Source: JBKEAJ01 sp047974415
GTDB lineage: Bacteria > Bacteroidota > Bacteroidia > Bacteroidales > Prolixibacteraceae
Assembly: GCA_047974415.1 (NCBI GenBank)
Contig: JBKECH010000054.1
Location: 10,758 to 74,757, forward strand
DNA: 64,000 nucleotides
Direction of reading: 5' to 3'
The position numbers and the translations under genes were made by a program. This document shows positions 9,407-17,307 of the stretch, piece after piece (position 1 is the first letter of the stretch; the number at the start of each line of letters is the position of its first letter). The notes below the pieces were generated by a model. That model made no database searches and had not been told where the DNA came from. It was given only the letters and a program-made list of their open reading frames with translations.

Positions 9407-9582
9407 TGGCAGGTTTTCTGACTTACTCCATCTCCGAAGATCCTTCCCATTCATTGGTAATGAACAGTGGTACTGGGTGTTGTTCGTCGATATTGGCAGA
9501 GTTTACAGCAGCGGGTCTGTACAGGATTTGCACCTGATTCCCTTTTACGTAATTCCTTGAAAATAGGAACGAGCACCAAAAA
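9407..9582 (-). promoter_or_regulatory. Cobalamin riboswitch
   Basis: Read on the minus strand, the core contains GGGAATCAGGTGCAAATCC, then CAGACCCGCTGCTGTAA, and near its 3' end AGTCAGAAAACCTGCC. This is the B12-box order (GGGAA..GGTG.AAATCC, CAGxCCCGCxxCTGTAA, and the xxGCCAGxxGACCTGCC-like end). It lies 180 bases upstream of the btuF-like start and should shut down expression when adenosylcobalamin or a related corrinoid binds. Exact 5' boundary is approximate. A 76-codon frame over this RNA is not a gene. Confidence 0.93.
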
Positions 9583-9712
9583 ATCAGTACAAAGATAAGT
9601 CTTTTTGTTCGTTCCCTAGCAAAAGCATCAGAAACGTTTTGTACATTAATCATTATTGTTATTTGAAAAATAACGTGTAAAAGCCAAAGTATTCGTATCT
9701 TACGACATGTTT

Positions 9713-9827
9713 CATCTGTTTAAAATTATGCAATAAGCTGTAAGCTTTATTCTTTTGCTGGTTTATTAATCATCCTCCTGTGTGTAGTTAGGCTTATAGC
9801 TTACAGCCTACTGCATGAAGGTTTCAT
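9713..9827 (-). repeat. Family C start-site repeat, copy 1
   Basis: 115 bp, read on the minus strand. It begins ATGAAACCTTCATGC, encoding the 8-codon frame MKPSCSRL-stop. It then has AGGAGG directly followed by ATGATTAATAAA (MINKPAKE-stop), and ends TTTTAAACAG before an ATGAAA. The ATG at the end opens only an 18-codon frame (MKHVVRYEYFG...), so any gene once attached here seems lost or shortened. Aligns closely with the copies upstream of nth and leuB. Confidence 0.8.
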
Positions 9828-9847
9828 AAATGAAATTCAACTATTAA

Positions 9848-10534
9848 ATGACAAGCATAGCACAACGACAAGAATTACAAGCCAAAATATGGAGAATAGC
9901 CATTGTTTCTAATCCGCCCTATTCGGTGAAATGGATAGGTAGCGACGACCCTACGCTTATTAACGACTAACGCTTTGCTCCGGCAGGTGTGCTTGCACCC
10001 AAGGCGAAAGCTGATTTTGCCTTTGTGCTCCATGCTCTAAGCTATTTTTCCAATAAAGATCGAGCAGCTATTGTTTGCTTTCCGGGCATTTTCTATCGGG
10101 ATGGCGCAGAGCAGAAAATCAGAAAATACTTGGTAGACAGCAACTTTGTGGAGACCGTTATCTCACTAGCACTAAATTTATTCTATGGCACTTCCATTGC
10201 GGTAAATATTTTTGTGTTAGTTAAAAATAAAATCGAAAATAGAACCCAATTCATTGATGCCAGTGGCGAAGGTTTCCTCAAGAAAGCAACTAATAATAAT
10301 ACTCTTGAAGACAAGCACATTGAGCACATTATGGAAATCTTCAACCAAAAAGAAAATATAGATCATGTGGTTATCTCTATCGGCAGCAAAAAAATAGAAG
10401 AAAATGACTATAACCTTTCGGTGAGTTCCTATGTGGAAGCCAAAGACACCCGCGAGCTGATTGATATTAAGGTGCTGAATGCCGAAATAACCCAAACAGT
10501 AGTGAAAATTAATAGCCTGCGCCATGATGATTGA
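9848..10534 (+). pseudogene. hsdM: Broken type I restriction-modification methylase (hsdM) remnant
   Basis: Translation from 9848 begins MTSIAQRQELQAKIWRIA, the typical HsdM N-terminus. It then jumps in frame to IVSNPPYSVKWIG, the NPPY catalytic motif region normally a few hundred residues later. So most of the N-terminal and SAM-binding part is deleted. A TAA stop (9968-9970) interrupts the segment between LIND and RFAPAGVLAPKAKADFAF. After it, 180 codons of the C-terminal half remain open. No hsdS or hsdR was found. The methylase cannot be functional: motif I is missing and the frame is broken. Confidence 0.85.
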
Positions 10535-10569
10535 TATGATAATAGCGGAAATAGGGAATTGAAAGAAAA

Positions 10570-10888
10570 ATGAAAGAAGAACAAAAAGGAGAGATTTTAA
10601 TATATAGCTCAGAAGAAGGGAATACTAAAATCAAGGTTAAACTTGAAGATGAAAATATATGGCTTTCGCAACAGCAAATGGCAGAACTCTATCAAAGCTC
10701 AAGAACAAACGTGGTAGAGTATATAAAGCATATATATGAAGAAGGTGAACTGAACAAGGATTCAAGCTGTCGGAATTTCCGACAGCTTCGACTAGAGGGT
10801 AATCGGGAGATGCAAAGAAAGAGTGCTATCGCCTATTGAAAAGGAATATTTAGAACACCTTAAAAAGGTAGAAAAAAGAAAGTCGTAA
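10570..10888 (+). pseudogene. RhuM/virulence-protein family remnant with internal deletion
   Basis: The first about 80 codons (KGEILIYSSEEGNTKIKVKL, WLSQQQMAELYQSSRTNV, HIYEEGELNKDSSCRNFRQ) match the N-terminus of RhuM-like proteins often found inside type I restriction loci. The reading frame then changes at about 10815-10825 and a short C-terminal piece (VLSPIEKEYLEHLKKVEKRKS-stop) appears in another frame. About two thirds of the usual 330-residue protein is missing. Context (right after hsdM) supports a decayed restriction island. Confidence 0.75.
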
Positions 10889-10945
10889 GTGTTTCAAAAG
10901 CTAATCTCGTTTGTAGAGAAATTTAAAGGCGTTGGAGGATAACTA

Positions 10946-11087
10946 GTGCCTGTCCATAATGTCGAGAGTTTGAACATAAAATTAAATATCAAGGCTTGCC
11001 GTTCTGTATATTGGGAGTTTACTTGTGTAAATGGCTAAGAGCAAAGTGAGCAGCATAACGCAGATATTGGACTTTATAGACGTGCCC
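10946..11087 (-). mobile_element. Family A MITE-like element, copy 1
   Basis: 142 bp. The left end reads GTGCCTGTCCATAATGTC and the right end GACTTTATAGAC, an imperfect terminal inverted repeat. Flanks TAACTA (10940-10945) and CAACTA (11088-11093) look like a 6-bp target duplication with one change. The internal sequence matches other copies in inverted orientation (AAGGCTTGCC, AATATCTGCGTTAT class segments). No coding capacity. Confidence 0.8.
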
Positions 11088-11137
11088 CAACTATAAAATC
11101 ATTATAAATGATGATGAGGGAGAAAGATTGAGATTAG

Positions 11138-11145
11138 TATCTTTG
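11138..11145 (+). promoter_or_regulatory. Candidate -7 box for feoAB
   Basis: TATCTTTG fits the Bacteroidota -7 consensus TAnnTTTG and lies 22 bases upstream of the feoAB start. A good -33 TTTG at the expected 19-21 base spacing is not seen, so this is a candidate only. Confidence 0.45.
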
Positions 11146-11167
11146 TGGGTTATAATAATGATGAAGA

Positions 11168-13609
11168 ATGAAGCTATCTCACGCAGATATAAATAAAACT
11201 TACATAATTGTAAAGGTCAGTGGCTACGGCTCTTACCGTCGTCGCATTATAGAAATGGGCTTTGTTAAAGGCAAGAAAATAACTCCCATTCGAGAATCTC
11301 CCTTTAACGGTCCAGTTGTATACGAGATTATGGACAGCAATGTGTCCATACGTCGTAGTGAGGCCGAAATGGTGGAAGTGGTGCCAATCGAGGAGGCGGA
11401 GCTTGTTCCCCATGATATTGTAAGTTCTATATATGTGGATACGTGTCCGCAATATGTTGCAAAAAATAGTAAGGAGATAAAAGTGGCGTTGGTAGGAAAT
11501 CCTAATAGTGGTAAGAGTTCGCTTTACAATAAACTTACAGGGAAAAGAGCAAAGGTGGGGAATTACAGTGGTGTAACGGTCGAGATGAGCAGTACCACCA
11601 TTGAACATGAAGGATATTCCATTACTATTACAGACTTGCCAGGCATCTACTCCATGTCTTCATATTCGCCAGAAGAGAAAGTAGCGTTGGACTTTATAGT
11701 CAATGAAATGCCAGATGTTATTATCAACACTGTCGTAGCCTCAAATTTGGAGCGAAACCTGTTTCTTACTACACAGCTGATTGATATGGACTTGAAGATT
11801 GTTGTAGCATTAAATATGTACGATGAACTTCAAAAAAACAAGGATAGTCTAGACCATGAAGCCTTAGGGAAACTAATGGGAGTAGCTACTGTGCCGACAT
11901 CAGCTCTTGAAAACAAAGGAATTAATGATTTACTTCGTAAAGTAGTTGCTGTCTACGAGGATAAGTCAGAGAGTATTAGGCATGTACATATAAATTATGG
12001 TCAGGATGTCGAAAAGGCAATTACTGAAATAAGAAAAAAAATATACGCTTGCGAGACTGTGTCTGCTCGAATCTCAGGGCGTTTTGTGGCATTGGAGCTC
12101 TTAGCAAAGGACTCAAAAATTGCAGATTTATTAAAAGAAGATGTAAGCTATAATGAGATTATAGCTACTGCAAGCAGTGAATACGACAAGGTAAAAGGCA
12201 CCTGTCCAAATGAGGATGTGAATAATTATATATCGGATATGCGATATGCCTTTATTGCAGGGGCATTGAGAGAGAGTTATCAGCATAATGAGCAATTGCG
12301 TATTCAGAATAAGTCTGGAAAGATTGATAAGGTATTGCTACATAAGACATGGGGGTTTTCTATATTGGCACTTATCATGGGCTTGGTATTTCTTCTGACG
12401 TTTACTCTTGGAGCATATCCGATGAGTCTTATAGAGAGTGCTATGGGATGGCTTGGCGATTCGATTTCATCGTTAATGTCCGATGGAATGTTGAAAGACT
12501 TCCTTGTGGATGGTGTTATTGGGGGCATTGAAGGAGTATTAGTCTTCGTTCCCAATATTGCAATATTGTTTATGTGTTTGTCCTTCCTTGAGGACTCTGG
12601 CTATATTGCTCGGACCTCCTTTATAATGGACAAGGCCATGCACTCTCTGGGGCTACATGGAAATTCCTTCATTTCCCTGATTATGGGCTTCGGTTGCAAT
12701 GTGCCTGCGATAATGTCAACACGTACAATACGTAGCCGAAAAGGACGCTTATTAACAATGCTAGTCATTCCATTTATGTCCTGCACCGCAAGACTACCGG
12801 TCTATCTTCTAATAATATATACTGTTTTCAGTCCGATGTTGATGAATTACTTCTCCTTGTATGCTCCATCGATGGGGGGACTCCTTACTTCTCTATCAAT
12901 GGGAGGCTTTGTGGTAGTACTATATCTTGTGGGGCTGATACTAGCATTTGTAACAGCAAAGCTACTGAATAAATATTTTCTGAAAGGAAAGGAATTACCT
13001 TTTGTAATGGAGCTTCCGCCATATCGCAAGCCTTTGTTTAGTAATGTTTTAAGGTATGCCTGGGATAAAACATGGATTTATATAAGAAAGATTGCTACCG
13101 TTGTTTTGCTTGCTGTAACATTGGTTTGGGCTTTGGATTATTTTCCTCGTCCCTTGTCTGGAAGTGATGTTGCAGAGGATGGTACGGAGTTGGCACACAG
13201 CTCGTATATGAGCCGAGTGGGTAAGACGATACAGCCCGTTTTTGAGCCAATGGGTTTCGACGACAATATTACCGTTGCCCTTTTGTCTGGCGTTGTTGCT
13301 AAGGAGGTTGTGGTGTCTACAATGGGAGTTTTATATAAAGTGGACGATGGCGATGACCAAGGTCTCAGAGAGAGGTTGGCAGCGTCTGTCCATGATGACG
13401 GACATTTAAAAGGCGAAACAGTATTCACCATACAAACCTCAATAGCCTTATTGGTGTTTGTACTGATATATTTTCCTTGTATAAGTGTAATTATAACAAT
13501 AGCTAAAGAAGCAGGGGCGAAATATGCCTTGTTTGTAGCAACTTACACTACCGTCTTGGCATGGATATTGTCTTATCTTTCATATTTGATAATATTATTC
13601 TTGCGATGA
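11168..13609 (+). CDS. feoB: FeoA-FeoB fusion, ferrous iron transporter
   Basis: 813 residues. Residues 1-75 are a FeoA-like SH3 domain (GYGSYRRRIIEMGFVKGKKI). FeoB follows: GTPase G1 GNPNSGKSS (about 109-117), G3 DLPGIYS, G4-like LNMYDEL. The membrane part (about 390-813) has GYIARTSFIMD, the GFGCNVPAIMSTRTI gate region and SGVVAKEVVVSTMGVL. Imports Fe2+ across the inner membrane under GTPase control. The FeoA-FeoB fusion is usual in Bacteroidales. Its TGA stop overlaps the first ATG of a family D leader repeat, and a small Cys-rich membrane protein follows. Confidence 0.95.
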   Translation: MKLSHADINKTYIIVKVSGYGSYRRRIIEMGFVKGKKITPIRESPFNGPVVYEIMDSNVSIRRSEAEMVEVVPIEEAELVPHDIVSSIYVDTCPQYVAKNSKEIKVALVGNPNSGKSSLYNKLTGKRAKVGNYSGVTVEMSSTTIEHEGYSITITDLPGIYSMSSYSPEEKVALDFIVNEMPDVIINTVVASNLERNLFLTTQLIDMDLKIVVALNMYDELQKNKDSLDHEALGKLMGVATVPTSALENKGINDLLRKVVAVYEDKSESIRHVHINYGQDVEKAITEIRKKIYACETVSARISGRFVALELLAKDSKIADLLKEDVSYNEIIATASSEYDKVKGTCPNEDVNNYISDMRYAFIAGALRESYQHNEQLRIQNKSGKIDKVLLHKTWGFSILALIMGLVFLLTFTLGAYPMSLIESAMGWLGDSISSLMSDGMLKDFLVDGVIGGIEGVLVFVPNIAILFMCLSFLEDSGYIARTSFIMDKAMHSLGLHGNSFISLIMGFGCNVPAIMSTRTIRSRKGRLLTMLVIPFMSCTARLPVYLLIIYTVFSPMLMNYFSLYAPSMGGLLTSLSMGGFVVVLYLVGLILAFVTAKLLNKYFLKGKELPFVMELPPYRKPLFSNVLRYAWDKTWIYIRKIATVVLLAVTLVWALDYFPRPLSGSDVAEDGTELAHSSYMSRVGKTIQPVFEPMGFDDNITVALLSGVVAKEVVVSTMGVLYKVDDGDDQGLRERLAASVHDDGHLKGETVFTIQTSIALLVFVLIYFPCISVIITIAKEAGAKYALFVATYTTVLAWILSYLSYLIILFLR

Positions 13610-13671
13610 TGAACCAGACCATGAGAACCGAGCATTCATACATGAGTATGACCAGATTGGAGATGTGCGTG
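13609..13671 (+). repeat. Family D leader repeat, copy 1 (21 open codons)
   Basis: 63 bp beginning ATGAACCAGACCATGAGAACC. It encodes MNQTMRTEHSYMS... for 21 codons before TGA at 13672-13674. It shares length and residue pattern (M-x-x-x-M-R-T-x-H-S) with copy 3 upstream of ompH1. The ATG overlaps the feoB stop by one base. It sits between feoB and the small Cys-rich protein gene at 13700. Confidence 0.65.
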
Positions 13672-13699
13672 TGACAATTAAAACAAAATATTAATATAG

Positions 13700-13873
13700 A
13701 TGGATACACAATCAATATTGGTTTATTTTATTGTAATAGTTGCCGTCGTAATAGCAATTTATAGGATGTGTAAACTCCTTACTCTCAAAAGAAAGAAAGA
13801 TGAGGGAGCGTGTGGTGACTGCTCTGTTCCATGCGCATTAAAAGAAATGAAGCAGTCGTGTAGTAAATATTAA
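13700..13873 (+). CDS. FeoB-associated small Cys-rich membrane protein
   Basis: 57 residues: MDTQSILVYFIVIVAVVIAI, then RMCKLLTLKRKK and a tail with GACGDCSVPCALKEMKQSC. One N-terminal membrane helix, a basic stretch and a CxxCxxxC-type cluster are typical of the small protein encoded after feoB in many Bacteroidota and Firmicutes (the FeoB-associated Cys-rich family). It may bind iron or tune FeoB, by analogy with FeoC; function is not demonstrated. Starts 90 bases after feoB, same strand. Confidence 0.85.
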   Translation: MDTQSILVYFIVIVAVVIAIYRMCKLLTLKRKKDEGACGDCSVPCALKEMKQSCSKY

Positions 13874-13897
13874 GCTAGTGAATAACGCTATAAATAC

Positions 13898-14019
13898 ATG
13901 AAACCTTCATGCAGTAGGCTATAAGCTATAGGCCTAACGACGCACAGGAGGATGATTAATAATCCAACAAAAGCATAAAGCCTATGGCTTACAGCTTATT
14001 GCAGAATTTTAAACAAATG
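13898..14019 (+). repeat. Family C start-site repeat, copy 2 (upstream of nth)
   Basis: 122 bp. Begins ATGAAACCTTCATGCAGTAG (MKPSCSRL-stop, 13898-13924), then CACAGGAGGATGATTAAT (MINNPTKA-stop, 13952-13978), and ends AATTTTAAACAA with the nth start ATG at 14017-14019. The synonymous CTA/CTG difference in codon 8 relative to copy 1 leaves the first peptide unchanged. Confidence 0.8.
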
Positions 14020-14688
14020 AAAAAGAAACTTTCACGTAGGGCTTTGTTTCAGGAGATTATAAATTATTTTCAGACGACAATGCCCGTTGCCGAGACAGAG
14101 CTGGAGTATGGAGACCCTTACGAGTTGCTTGTTGCTGTAATTTTGTCTGCGCAATGTACGGATAAGAGAGTAAACATGGTAACTCCTCGTTTTTTTGAAA
14201 AATTTCCGTCGCCAGAGGTTTTAGCATCAAGTTCTGTAGACGAAATATTCGGGGTGATAAAGTCTATCTCTTATCCGAATAATAAAGCCAAGCACCTGCA
14301 TGGCATGGCAAATGTGTTAGTAACTGATTTTGGGTCAAAAGTTCCGAGCGATGTCAACGAACTTCAGAGCTTGCCTGGGGTAGGGCGAAAGACTGCGAAC
14401 GTGATAGCCTCTGTTGTTTATAATAAACCTGCAATGGCAGTAGATACTCATGTTTTCAGAGTTTCTGAGAGAATAGGTCTTACCACAGGAAGCAAAACGC
14501 CACTAGAAACCGAAAATACTTTAGTGAAGTATTTCCCAGAAGAGTTGATTCCCAAAGCTCACCATTGGTTAATTCTTCATGGGAGGTATGTGTGTCTGGC
14601 AAGAAAGCCGAAGTGCAAGGAGTGTGGATTGTCTTATTTGTGCAAGTACTACAGCGATAATTCAGAATTATGCATTGGAACACCGTAG
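14017..14688 (+). CDS. nth: Endonuclease III
   Basis: 223 residues from MKKKLSRR; upstream in-frame codons (from 13984) come from the family C repeat and were excluded. Helix-hairpin-helix LPGVGRKTANVIAS with the catalytic Lys, the catalytic Asp in VDTHVFRVSERIGL, and a C-terminal 4Fe-4S motif C-x6-C-x2-C-x5-C (CLARKPKCKECGLSYLC). Removes oxidised pyrimidines from DNA and cuts abasic sites. The last eight residues, SELCIGTP, and the TAG stop lie inside a family B repeat, so the native C-terminus was probably replaced. Confidence 0.95.
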   Translation: MKKKLSRRALFQEIINYFQTTMPVAETELEYGDPYELLVAVILSAQCTDKRVNMVTPRFFEKFPSPEVLASSSVDEIFGVIKSISYPNNKAKHLHGMANVLVTDFGSKVPSDVNELQSLPGVGRKTANVIASVVYNKPAMAVDTHVFRVSERIGLTTGSKTPLETENTLVKYFPEELIPKAHHWLILHGRYVCLARKPKCKECGLSYLCKYYSDNSELCIGTP

Positions 14689-14820
14689 CGAGGGTTTCAA
14701 GCTCGATAAAACAAGTTTTTTGGTGAGTAGAGGCGCAATGCATTGCGCCTGGGTCAGCGGAGCTTTTGTTTTGAAGAGATTGGTGCATGCGGCAGGAGAA
14801 CTAATGCATGTTTCGGGATA
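14662..14820 (+). repeat. Family B stem-loop repeat, long form (copy 1), overlapping the nth 3' end
   Basis: 159 bp. Outer arms GAATTATGCAT and ATGCATGTTTC can pair. The interior has AAGCTCGATAAAACAAG and TCAGCGGAGCTTTTG, absent from the short form, plus its own small palindrome GGCGCAATGCATTGCGCC. One frame is open from NYALEHRSEGFKLDKT through SGAFVLKRL to GELMHVSG and resembles frames in the long copies near 58.4 and 62.2 kb. Confidence 0.75.
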
Positions 14821-14841
14821 ATATAAAGTTGTCGGAATAAG

Positions 14842-16041
14842 CTAATTTTCATCGAAAAACCTAGCCAATCCTCCCAGTGCTGTTTCTTTGTATAGCAAGG
14901 GCAAGTCGTGACCAGTTTGCTTCATTGCTGTTACTACTTTATCGAAAGATATATGGTGTTGTCCGTCGGATATTAGCGAGTATGTAGCATGCGACAAAGA
15001 TCGCAATGCCGCAAAAGCATTTCTTTCTATGCATGGAATCTGTACTAAACCTCTAATGGGATCGCAAGTGAGTCCGAGATGATGTTCCAATCCCATTTCA
15101 GCAGCATATTCAATTTGTAGGGGTGTTCCTCCTTGCATTTGGGTTGCTGCTCCTGATGCCATTGCGCAGGCAACGCCGACTTCTCCTTGACATCCTACTT
15201 CGGCTCCTGATATCGAGGCATTTTTCTTAACGAGGTTTCCTATTAATCCTGCTGTTGCTAAGGCTTTTATAATCTTTCGGTCGTTCATTTCGTAGGACGT
15301 CTTCATAAAGTAACATACTGCTGGCAGAACACCACACGCTCCACAAGTTGGGGCCGCTACAACAATATGCCCCGAAGCGTTTTCTTCTGAAACGGCTAGT
15401 GAATAAGCAAAAATATTAGCATTGCGTTTCATGCTTTTTGAAAAAGAGCGTCCTCTTTCGAAGTATGTATGAGCTTTTCTTTGTAGTTTCAAGATGCCTG
15501 GTAGTTGCCCTTCTTCGTTGAGACCTCGATTAATACAATCTTGCATGGTTTCCCATACCATTGTCAAGTAGTCTTCTATTTCTTTTCCTTCAAATTCATA
15601 AACTAGCTCCCACATGCTCCGACCGTTGCTCTTGCACCAGTCAAGCACTTCGCGCATATTTTTAAATGGGTATATATTTGCCGAGTCTTCAGACTTGCCT
15701 GTGGTTGATATTGCCCCGCCTCCCACGCTAAAGTAGGTTTGAGAGTTTATAATTTCTCCCGATTTAGAGCAAGCCTCAAATTTCATCGCATTGGGGTGTT
15801 CGGGTAGAAACTCGTTGGGTTTCCAAATGATTTTATCCAGCTTTTCTCCTAAAGCGTCCTCAATAGCCTTGTCTGTAAGGTGTCCGTGTCCTGTTGCAGC
15901 AAGAGCGCCGTAGAGGGTAACGATAAATTTGTCGGCTTCTTTATTTTGTGAAGCAAACTGGGTGGTAGCTTTGTATGGAGCCATAGTATGACTACTTGAT
16001 GGTCCATGACCAACTCGGTATAGTTCTTTGAGAGACTTCAT
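14842..16041 (-). CDS. sdaA: L-serine ammonia-lyase (iron-sulfur dependent, single chain)
   Basis: 399 residues, beta and alpha domains fused. The N-terminus has SLKELYRVGHGPSSSHTMAP, the substrate/regulatory segment, and the catalytic half has APTCGACGVLPAVCYF with a cluster Cys and GAEVGCQGEVGVACAMA. Converts L-serine to pyruvate and ammonia using a 4Fe-4S cluster. The start ATG is 29 bases downstream of a family D repeat, in the common local start context AACACATGAA. Confidence 0.93.
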   Translation of the reverse strand: MKSLKELYRVGHGPSSSHTMAPYKATTQFASQNKEADKFIVTLYGALAATGHGHLTDKAIEDALGEKLDKIIWKPNEFLPEHPNAMKFEACSKSGEIINSQTYFSVGGGAISTTGKSEDSANIYPFKNMREVLDWCKSNGRSMWELVYEFEGKEIEDYLTMVWETMQDCINRGLNEEGQLPGILKLQRKAHTYFERGRSFSKSMKRNANIFAYSLAVSEENASGHIVVAAPTCGACGVLPAVCYFMKTSYEMNDRKIIKALATAGLIGNLVKKNASISGAEVGCQGEVGVACAMASGAATQMQGGTPLQIEYAAEMGLEHHLGLTCDPIRGLVQIPCIERNAFAALRSLSHATYSLISDGQHHISFDKVVTAMKQTGHDLPLLYKETALGGLARFFDEN

Positions 16042-16070
16042 GTGTTCAATGTTTTGAGTTTTAGTTGCTA

Positions 16071-16133
16071 CATGTATCTCGCCAATCTAGTCCTGTTTCT
16101 ATGTGGGGCTCTAGTGTTTATGGCTTGTTTCAT
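16071..16133 (-). repeat. Family D leader repeat, copy 2 (upstream of sdaA)
   Basis: 63 bp read on the minus strand: begins ATGAAACAAGCC and ends GGCGAGATACATG, open for 21 codons (MKQAINTRAPHRN...RLARYM) and followed at once by TAG. The 3' third (GGCGAGATACATG) is identical to copy 3. Lies 30 bases upstream of the sdaA start. Confidence 0.7.
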
Positions 16134-16236
16134 GTGTATAAGTTCTTTGAATAGACACTCAGTTAATGTCTACATTTATTTTGCAATAATACACCTCTTT
16201 TGGGTTTTGTTGTCAGTTGGTTATTAGTCATTTGCC

Positions 16237-17307
16237 TTAGTGTCTGTTAATGTAGTCTGCTATCCAAGAGCCTACGTCAGAGCTTGAATAAGCTTTTCCA
16301 CCTCCACATATATCTTCGGTTACGACGCCTTGCTCCAAGGATTTGTTTACAGCCTCTCTAATCATTTTGCCTTCTTCCTCTAACTTGAAAGCGTATTCAA
16401 ACATCATTGCTGCCGAGAGTATTGTAGCTATTGGGTTTGCTATATTCTTTCCTGCGGCTTGTGGGTAAGATCCGTGTATTGGCTCGAAAACGGAAGTGTG
16501 TATACCTATTGATGCTGAGGGTAATAAGCCTAGAGAACCAGTGATTACGCTAGCCTCGTCAGTGAGTATGTCTCCAAACATGTTCTCAGTTACCATGACG
16601 TCAAATTTTTCGGGACATTGTACAATCTGCATGGCGGCGTTGTCAACAAACATAAACTCGGTTTCAACGTCGGGATATGAGCCTTTCATCTGCTGTGCCA
16701 CCTCCCTCCAAAGACGGGATGTTGCAAGGACATTTGCCTTGTCCACAACTGTGAGTTTTTTGTTTCGTTTGGTGGCAAATTCGTAAGCAAGTGTTAAGAT
16801 CCTTTGTATTTCTTCTCTTGTGTAAGAGCAGCTGTCGTATGCGGTGTTGCCATCTTCGCTACGCCCTTGTGGTCGCCCAAAATAAATCCCTCCCGTAAGT
16901 TCTCTGATGCAAATAAAATCAGCGTTTTCGACCAGCTCTTTTTTTAATGGCGATTTGTGAAGTAGCGAGGGAAAAGTTGCTACAGGACGAATATTTGCAT
17001 ATAGACCGAGATCCTTTCTCATCTTTAGCAATCCTTGTTCGGGTCTAATTTTTGCGTTAGGATTATTATCAAACTTAGGATCGCCAATCGCTCCAAATAG
17101 AACTGCGTCAGCAGCCATACATATATTGTGAGTCTCTTTTGGATAAGGTTTGCCTACTTCGTGGATGGCTGCTGCGCCTGTCAGCGCTGTCTTGTACTCT
17201 AGTTCATGTCCTTTTCTAGCACATACTGTTTTTACGATTTTAAGAGCTTGCTCTATAATCTCTGGGCCAATTCCATCTCCAGGAAGTACAGCGATATTTA
17301 ATTTCAT
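16237..17307 (-). CDS. leuB: 3-isopropylmalate dehydrogenase
   Basis: 356 residues from MKLNIAVLPGDGIGPEI; six in-frame codons upstream (MQNFKH) belong to the family C repeat. Motifs: AVLFGAIGDPKFD, RELTGGIYFGRP, VDKANVLATSRLWREV and a C-terminal FEPIHGSYPQAAGK. NAD-dependent oxidative decarboxylation in leucine synthesis. No other leucine genes are adjacent, so the gene is isolated here. Confidence 0.95.
   Translation of the reverse strand: MKLNIAVLPGDGIGPEIIEQALKIVKTVCARKGHELEYKTALTGAAAIHEVGKPYPKETHNICMAADAVLFGAIGDPKFDNNPNAKIRPEQGLLKMRKDLGLYANIRPVATFPSLLHKSPLKKELVENADFICIRELTGGIYFGRPQGRSEDGNTAYDSCSYTREEIQRILTLAYEFATKRNKKLTVVDKANVLATSRLWREVAQQMKGSYPDVETEFMFVDNAAMQIVQCPEKFDVMVTENMFGDILTDEASVITGSLGLLPSASIGIHTSVFEPIHGSYPQAAGKNIANPIATILSAAMMFEYAFKLEEEGKMIREAVNKSLEQGVVTEDICGGGKAYSSSDVGSWIADYINRH

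Noticed and set aside
9423..9653. 76-codon minus-strand ORF upstream of btuF
   Set aside because: Covers the cobalamin riboswitch; the conserved bases are explained by RNA structure.
16042..16227. 61-codon plus-strand ORF
   Set aside because: Antisense to the family D repeat and promoter region of sdaA; no protein features beyond a random hydrophobic stretch.
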